Of a DNA stretch of 17,494 bases, positions 13,210 to 17,494 are shown piece after piece. Origin of the DNA: CAXQRU01 sp964226685 (GTDB lineage Bacteria; Pseudomonadota; Gammaproteobacteria; Pseudomonadales; Cellvibrionaceae); contig CAXQRU010000039.1 in NCBI GenBank assembly GCA_964226685.1, positions 1 through 17,494 of the forward strand, in the 5' to 3' direction. Both the position numbers and the translations under genes were made by a program. A model generated the notes under the pieces. That model made no database searches. It saw nothing but the letters and a program-made list of their open reading frames with translations, and was not told the origin of the DNA. Each line of letters begins with the position of its first letter. Position 1 is the stretch's first letter.

Positions 13210-15302
13210 TGCTCATTTGCCAATGGAAGATTGATAATAAACTTGGCACCTCTTGGGGTATTCACCACCTTAACCTCACCTTCATGTTCTTGAATAATTT
13301 CATAGGTAATCGCCAATCCCAGCCCCACACCTTTACCCACTTCCTTTGTGGTAAAATAAGGGTTAAACATTTTTGTGATCACCGATGGATCAACCCCACC
13401 AGCATTATCCTCAACAATAATTGTAGCCCAGGAGGAATTATTCACCACTTCAATAAAAATTTTTCTACTTTCACAAGCACTTAGTGCATCTATTGCATTT
13501 TGCAAAAGATTCGAAATAATTAAATCTAATTTTAATGGAGACATTCTGATACTAGTTGGCAAGTGGGTATATTTCTCCACCAATTCAATATTTGCATCAT
13601 CTAAAACATCTTTAAATCGATCGGCATTCATGGCCACCTGTTTACTCAGGTCAATACACTCCCCAAGCTTAGCATTTGGATAACTGAATAATTTTAGCTG
13701 CTTAACAATATTACTCATTTTTTTATGCAAAGAAGATAAACGATTGGAAGACTCTACTGCACCATCCCAATTTTTATTGTTAATCTTGGAGACCATAGCC
13801 GCTAGAGAGCTACTCATTGCGGTCAAGGGTTGATTCAACTCGTGCACAATAGTCGCGGTCATATTGCCTAGAGCAAGAGTTTTATTTTTTTGAATCAATT
13901 TATTTTGAGCCTGTTTCAACTCTTGAGTACGCTGGTTAACCGTTTCTTCCAAATTGGCATTTAACTGCAATAATTCTCGCTCAGCCTTTTTCCTGCGACT
14001 AATATTGACAAACGTCATCAAATACGCATTTTTACTAATGCTATCGATCGGACTAACGGCAAACATAATAGGAAGACGAACGCCACCTGCTTTAAACAAC
14101 TGAGTTTCATGATAACTGACATTAACGGCATCTTTTAAAGTTAATGCTTGTAAATTAGCTAAATCGATTCCCATGACATCAACAATATTTTTCACTGAAC
14201 GCCGGTTAATATTAGCCAATGACTTGGCATGATTATTCATTAAATTGATATGACCCTGCTCATTAAAGACAATCACACCAATATGAATATTATCCATAAT
14301 TGTTTGCAGAGCATCACGGCGTTTCTTTTTGATTTTCTCCGAAGCCAACGTGGCTTTCGCCTTATTTTTACGCTCCCGATAAAACATAAAGAATAAAACA
14401 CTAATCGAAAGACTCACCAAAAAAAACAAAAGTGACATGCGAATAATTTCGCCATGATCGACTAAATAGTATAAACTCCAAACCGTTTGCGGGATGGTAA
14501 ACTGATTAACAATAAAATATCGATCATCAATTTTCCACAAATTGGTGTCAATTTGCGGCCCAAATAGGTAAGTCTTCTCATAGAGTAACTCATGATCCTG
14601 ACCTGGGAACTGCTGGCGATCAACGATCATTTTTTTGGTTTTATCATCGAGTGGTTTCGTGGTCTTATAACGCCAATCATCCTCTGATGTTAAGATGATC
14701 ACACCATGTTCATCCGCCACCATAATATTTTTACCACTCTGACGCCAATCTCGCTCCCACTGTCTCATGTCAAGCTTAATCACCGCTACGCCAATCACTT
14801 CATCCCTATCAAAAATAGGGGCTGACAAAAAGAAACCCGGAATTCCGGTGGTCGCGCCTTTGGCGTAATAGTACTGCCGAGTTTGCTCTCTAAGCGCCTG
14901 ATAAAAATACGGGCGAAAGCTATAATTTTGGCCATAAAAACTATTGACAGAGAGATAGTTGCTGGTAGCCACCACCTGTCCACCCGCATCCATAATGAAA
15001 GCCTCTTTAGCCCCTGATAACTCACTCATCAAAGCCAAACGCTGATTGGCCTCTATATTACCCGCCTCTGGATCTAGGATAACAGCCTTTAAAAGACGAT
15101 TATTAGCTAAAAGTTCTGGGACATGAGTAAATTGATTGATATAGGCAGTAAAGGATTTTTCATAGATGGAAAAAGCTTTTTCATTATCAATATTGGTTTT
15201 TAAGAGCAAATAAAAGTAAAAGCCCACCAACAGGACAATATTCAACACCGTTAGCAATAGAAGCCATTTCGCTCTATGCAATGTTTGATAAAGTTTAAAC
15301 AT
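13206..15302 (-). CDS. dctB: DctB-like C4-dicarboxylate sensor histidine kinase
   Basis: This 698-residue inner-membrane sensor has TM1 at about 13-34, a periplasmic dCache/PDC region to about 285, TM2 at about 288-308, a PAS domain at about 333-436, a short coiled coil, and a kinase core. The periplasmic DctB pattern is clear: FYGQNYSFRPYF at 122-133, then YYAKGATTGIPGFFLSAPI. In characterised DctB proteins this pocket binds succinate, fumarate or malate. The H-box is TIVHELNQPLTAM (H487), the N-box LLQNAIDAL (N602), followed by DNAGG (632-636) and GVGLGLAI (658-665). The start is ATG 15302, with only a weak upstream site. It lies downstream of the TRAP genes behind a terminator. The gene is AT-rich: hand counts of three 60-base lines gave about 22-37% GC. 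The exact ligand is inferred. Confidence 0.92.
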   Translation of the reverse strand: MFKLYQTLHRAKWLLLLTVLNIVLLVGFYFYLLLKTNIDNEKAFSIYEKSFTAYINQFTHVPELLANNRLLKAVILDPEAGNIEANQRLALMSELSGAKEAFIMDAGGQVVATSNYLSVNSFYGQNYSFRPYFYQALREQTRQYYYAKGATTGIPGFFLSAPIFDRDEVIGVAVIKLDMRQWERDWRQSGKNIMVADEHGVIILTSEDDWRYKTTKPLDDKTKKMIVDRQQFPGQDHELLYEKTYLFGPQIDTNLWKIDDRYFIVNQFTIPQTVWSLYYLVDHGEIIRMSLLFFLVSLSISVLFFMFYRERKNKAKATLASEKIKKKRRDALQTIMDNIHIGVIVFNEQGHINLMNNHAKSLANINRRSVKNIVDVMGIDLANLQALTLKDAVNVSYHETQLFKAGGVRLPIMFAVSPIDSISKNAYLMTFVNISRRKKAERELLQLNANLEETVNQRTQELKQAQNKLIQKNKTLALGNMTATIVHELNQPLTAMSSSLAAMVSKINNKNWDGAVESSNRLSSLHKKMSNIVKQLKLFSYPNAKLGECIDLSKQVAMNADRFKDVLDDANIELVEKYTHLPTSIRMSPLKLDLIISNLLQNAIDALSACESRKIFIEVVNNSSWATIIVEDNAGGVDPSVITKMFNPYFTTKEVGKGVGLGLAITYEIIQEHEGEVKVVNTPRGAKFIINLPLANEQ

Positions 15303-15393
15303 CTATCGATGATAACTCAGTCGAAATACATATCCTACCAAAAGTTGCACAGCTTTTATTTCAAACTACAAAATGGGATATGCACAAACTTAC

Positions 15394-15426
15394 ACAAAAA
15401 GAACCTGCACTCAGTGAGTGCAGGTT
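15394..15426 (-). terminator. Intrinsic terminator after the TRAP permease genes
   Basis: On the minus strand, an 11-base perfect stem (complements of 15416-15426 and 15402-15412) with a 3-base loop is followed directly by CTTTTTGT (complement of 15394-15401). It lies 13 bases after the dctM stop and 92 bases before the dctB start. It should end most transcription of the TRAP operon and isolate the kinase genes. The remaining 15303-15393 stretch must then contain the dctB promoter, although I could not identify one. Confidence 0.85.
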
Positions 15427-15438
15427 AATGAGACCAAC

Positions 15439-16866
15439 CTAAAACCCTAGCCCCTCAAAGGGATCCAGAGCGAGTGTACCTGTGACTTCAGGTAGCCACA
15501 GTACGATCATTGGGAAGGCAAACAATATGGCTATTGTGATCAAGTCAGCAACAAAGAATGGGGTTACCCCTCTAAAGACATCCTGTACACTCAAGTCTTT
15601 TCTGACTCCCGCTACCACAAAACAGTTCAAGCCAATTGGTGGTGTAATCAAACAGAACTCAGCCATTTTCACCACCAAAATACCGAACCAAACCTGGCAT
15701 GCTTCATCTGTCATACCAAATCTGCCCACACCATCAGTAGGAGCCGCATTTAGAGCTACAAGGGCCGGCAGAACAACAGGCAAAGTAAGCAGCAACATAC
15801 CAATCGCATCCATGAACATACCAAGCACAGCATAGGCGAGCAGTATCAGTATCAAGGTTACCCAAACCGACTGATCCAAATTACCAATCCACTCAGCAAA
15901 GGCGTCCGGCAAATGAATGTTTCCCAAAAACAAAACAAAAATATAAACAGACCAAATAATGGCGAAAATCATGGCCGTTAACTTACTGGACTCCAGTAGT
16001 GCGTCACCAAAGTTTTTGCGAGTCATACCATGAAAGTATGCCACACAGAAAATAACAAACGCACCCAGAGCACCCGCTTCAGCAGCAGAAGCCCAACCAC
16101 CATAGACCGCCGTAAAAATTACAGCAATCACAAAGATGATCGGAGTGGTTGGCCACAACGAAGCTATACGCTCAGACAGAGGATAGCTTTGAGAAGGTGG
16201 CCCAAGCTTTGGGTTATTCATCGCCAACACAACCACTAGGACACCGTAAATCACCGCTGAAACCGCACCAGGAAGAAAACCTGCCATTAATAATGCGCCG
16301 ACATCTTGCTCAGCAATAATCGCATAGATAACCAAGATGGCTGATGGCGGAATCAACGACGCCAAGGTACCACCTGCGGCCACAACACCCGCCGCAAAGC
16401 GCTTATCATAATTAAGCTTTAACATTTCTGGAATGGCAATACGAGCAAAAACAGCTGATGTCGCCACTGAGGCTCCAGAAACCGCCGCAAAACCAGCCGT
16501 AGAAAATACCGTTGCCACAGCCATTCCACCCGGCAACCAACCCAACCACTTCCTCGCCGCATCAAACAAGGCACGCGTCAGACCCGCATGATAGGCCAAG
16601 AATCCAATCAAAATAAAAATAGGAATTAGAGTCAGTGTTGATTTACTAATTTTTGAGTAGGGCATACCTCCGGCATACTCCAAAGCCACCGTAAAGGCTT
16701 GGCCAAACTCAGAATCTTGAACCAAAAGGCCTTTCCACACCAAGCCAACAAAGCCCGCAATTGCAGCAGCATAGGCAACCCTCATCCCCAAAAACAACAT
16801 AAGAAGCATGAAGCCGACGATGATTATCCCAAGCTGAGCTTCTGTAACCATAAAAAGTTCTAACAT
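15439..16866 (-). CDS. dctM: TRAP transporter large permease (DctM type)
   Basis: DctM is the 12-helix channel-forming subunit of tripartite ATP-independent periplasmic transporters, which import organic acids using the sodium gradient. The 475-residue protein is hydrophobic throughout. It shows the family patterns TLTLIPIFILIGFLAYHAG near 77-95, FAAVSGASVATSAVFARIAIPEM near 125-147, AAGGTLASLIPPSAILVIYAIIAEQ near 163-187, and an ITPPIGLNCFVVAG segment near the C-terminus. It is somewhat longer than the common 425-435 residues, with extra sequence near residues 45-75. The start is ATG 16866 with a GAGAG stretch upstream, 19 bases after dctQ. A terminator hairpin lies downstream, and the adjacent DctB/DctD genes suggest control by C4-dicarboxylates. 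Confidence 0.96.
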   Translation of the reverse strand: MLELFMVTEAQLGIIIVGFMLLMLFLGMRVAYAAAIAGFVGLVWKGLLVQDSEFGQAFTVALEYAGGMPYSKISKSTLTLIPIFILIGFLAYHAGLTRALFDAARKWLGWLPGGMAVATVFSTAGFAAVSGASVATSAVFARIAIPEMLKLNYDKRFAAGVVAAGGTLASLIPPSAILVIYAIIAEQDVGALLMAGFLPGAVSAVIYGVLVVVLAMNNPKLGPPSQSYPLSERIASLWPTTPIIFVIAVIFTAVYGGWASAAEAGALGAFVIFCVAYFHGMTRKNFGDALLESSKLTAMIFAIIWSVYIFVLFLGNIHLPDAFAEWIGNLDQSVWVTLILILLAYAVLGMFMDAIGMLLLTLPVVLPALVALNAAPTDGVGRFGMTDEACQVWFGILVVKMAEFCLITPPIGLNCFVVAGVRKDLSVQDVFRGVTPFFVADLITIAILFAFPMIVLWLPEVTGTLALDPFEGLGF

Positions 16867-16885
16867 TATCGTTCTCTCAATTTAT

Positions 16886-17482
16886 CTAGGAAACGGACTC
16901 AGCTTCTTTAAGAGCTAGGGCCGCAGGGTCTTCAATTAATGGTACAGCAACAGGATGATCGATATTGTATATAAAGGCTTTACCAAAGGACAAAAACTGC
17001 AGCAGGGATCGACAAAGTGCTACCGCAAACATCACCACGATCACTAACCTAGCCGGCCACTCAGGAATTTTATTGGCCGTATTCGAGCCCTCTGTACTTT
17101 TTATAAAATCATGATAAGTGCCAATCAAAAGAATAATTGTCATCAACACAATTAACAATGCGAATCCAGATTCCATAAACCACAGCATCCTTCCTTTAAA
17201 ACGACCAACGAGAAGATCCATTCGAATATGACCACCCTCACGCAGGGTATAACTGAAACCTAAAAAAGCAATAAATGGTAGAGATAAAGAACTTAAATCA
17301 TCGTAAATAGGAATTGGAATATCAAACAAAGTCCGCCCCAATATATTGACGACGGCCATCAAAACCACAGCGAATATGACTGCCCCACCAGCAATAGCCA
17401 ACGCTGTCTCTAGCTTAAAAAGACATCTATCAAGACGACTTAACAATGAACTATCAGATAAGATTGAACTGGCAACAGCCAT
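16886..17482 (-). CDS. dctQ: TRAP transporter small permease (DctQ type)
   Basis: DctQ is the four-helix small membrane subunit that pairs with DctM. The 198-residue protein has hydrophobic segments at about 30-50, 66-82, 105-127 and 143-163. It contains the typical pattern FDIPIPIYDDLSSLSLPFIAFLGFSYTLREGGHIRMDLL, in which the acidic residues and GGHIRMDLL are hallmarks of the family. The start is ATG 17482 with GGGGG just upstream, so the gene is complete even though the window ends 12 bases later. TRAP operons usually run dctP-dctQ-dctM, so the periplasmic binding protein gene that fixes the substrate is expected immediately beyond the right edge. Confidence 0.95.
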   Translation of the reverse strand: MAVASSILSDSSLLSRLDRCLFKLETALAIAGGAVIFAVVLMAVVNILGRTLFDIPIPIYDDLSSLSLPFIAFLGFSYTLREGGHIRMDLLVGRFKGRMLWFMESGFALLIVLMTIILLIGTYHDFIKSTEGSNTANKIPEWPARLVIVVMFAVALCRSLLQFLSFGKAFIYNIDHPVAVPLIEDPAALALKEAESVS

Positions 17483-17494
17483 ATCTTAACCCCC

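Noticed and set aside
15303..15393. Sigma54 or sigma70 promoter for dctB
   Set aside because: No TGGCAC-N5-TTGC match is present. Candidate TTGAAA/TAGGAT boxes have a spacing of about 21 bases, too long to support a call.
1..17494. CRISPR arrays, tRNAs, rRNAs, insertion sequences, phage or toxin-antitoxin genes
   Set aside because: I looked for repeated spacers, cloverleaf-like palindromes, transposase motifs and small paired genes and saw none.

Overview
This looks like the left end of a contig from an aerobic, probably marine, gammaproteobacterium. The assignment rests on general gene content: an oxygen-dependent ThiO route to thiazole, a DctB/DctD pair with a TRAP transporter, an NhaD-like carrier, and moderate GC of about 45%. 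No rRNA or other marker gene is present, so the phylum-level call is tentative. The first 21 bases are the 3' end of the standard Illumina adapter, so coordinate 1 is an assembly edge and not genomic DNA.

Left block (22-5800, all minus strand). A thiamine operon reads leftward as thiC-thiO-thiS-thiG, with short gaps or overlaps, from a TPP riboswitch at 5157-5239. It makes the HMP pyrimidine (ThiC) and the thiazole (ThiO, ThiS, ThiG). thiE, thiD and thiF are not in the window. Two genes follow thiG closely: a secreted phosphodiester-glycosidase-like (DUF2233) protein and an AT-rich membrane protein cut off by the contig end. Upstream of the riboswitch are a 17-base palindrome and an unassigned small lipoprotein gene.

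Middle block (5801-11511). A clear sigma70-type promoter drives a plus-strand pair: a degenerate tandem universal-stress-like protein and an ArsB/NhaD-superfamily transporter. A hairpin terminator separates them from a convergent minus-strand pair, tatD and a natural fusion of cysteine desulfurase with its SufE-type sulfur acceptor. The two overlap by 8 bases. Divergent from tatD is a small outer-membrane beta-barrel gene.

Right block (11540-17482, all minus strand). TRAP permease genes dctQ and dctM are followed by a terminator hairpin. Then come a DctB-like sensor kinase, a DctD-like sigma54 activator (4-base overlap) and a YCII-family gene starting 2 bases after the regulator. The partner dctP is expected just beyond the right edge. 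DctB/DctD most likely sense a C4-dicarboxylate or similar organic acid and control TRAP uptake.

I saw no rRNA, tRNA, CRISPR array, insertion sequence, phage gene or defence island. The most notable items are the desulfurase-SufE fusion, the alphaproteobacterial-style thi operon with a predicted Shine-Dalgarno-masking switch, the palindrome upstream of it, the YCII gene coupled to a two-component system, and the adapter remnant.
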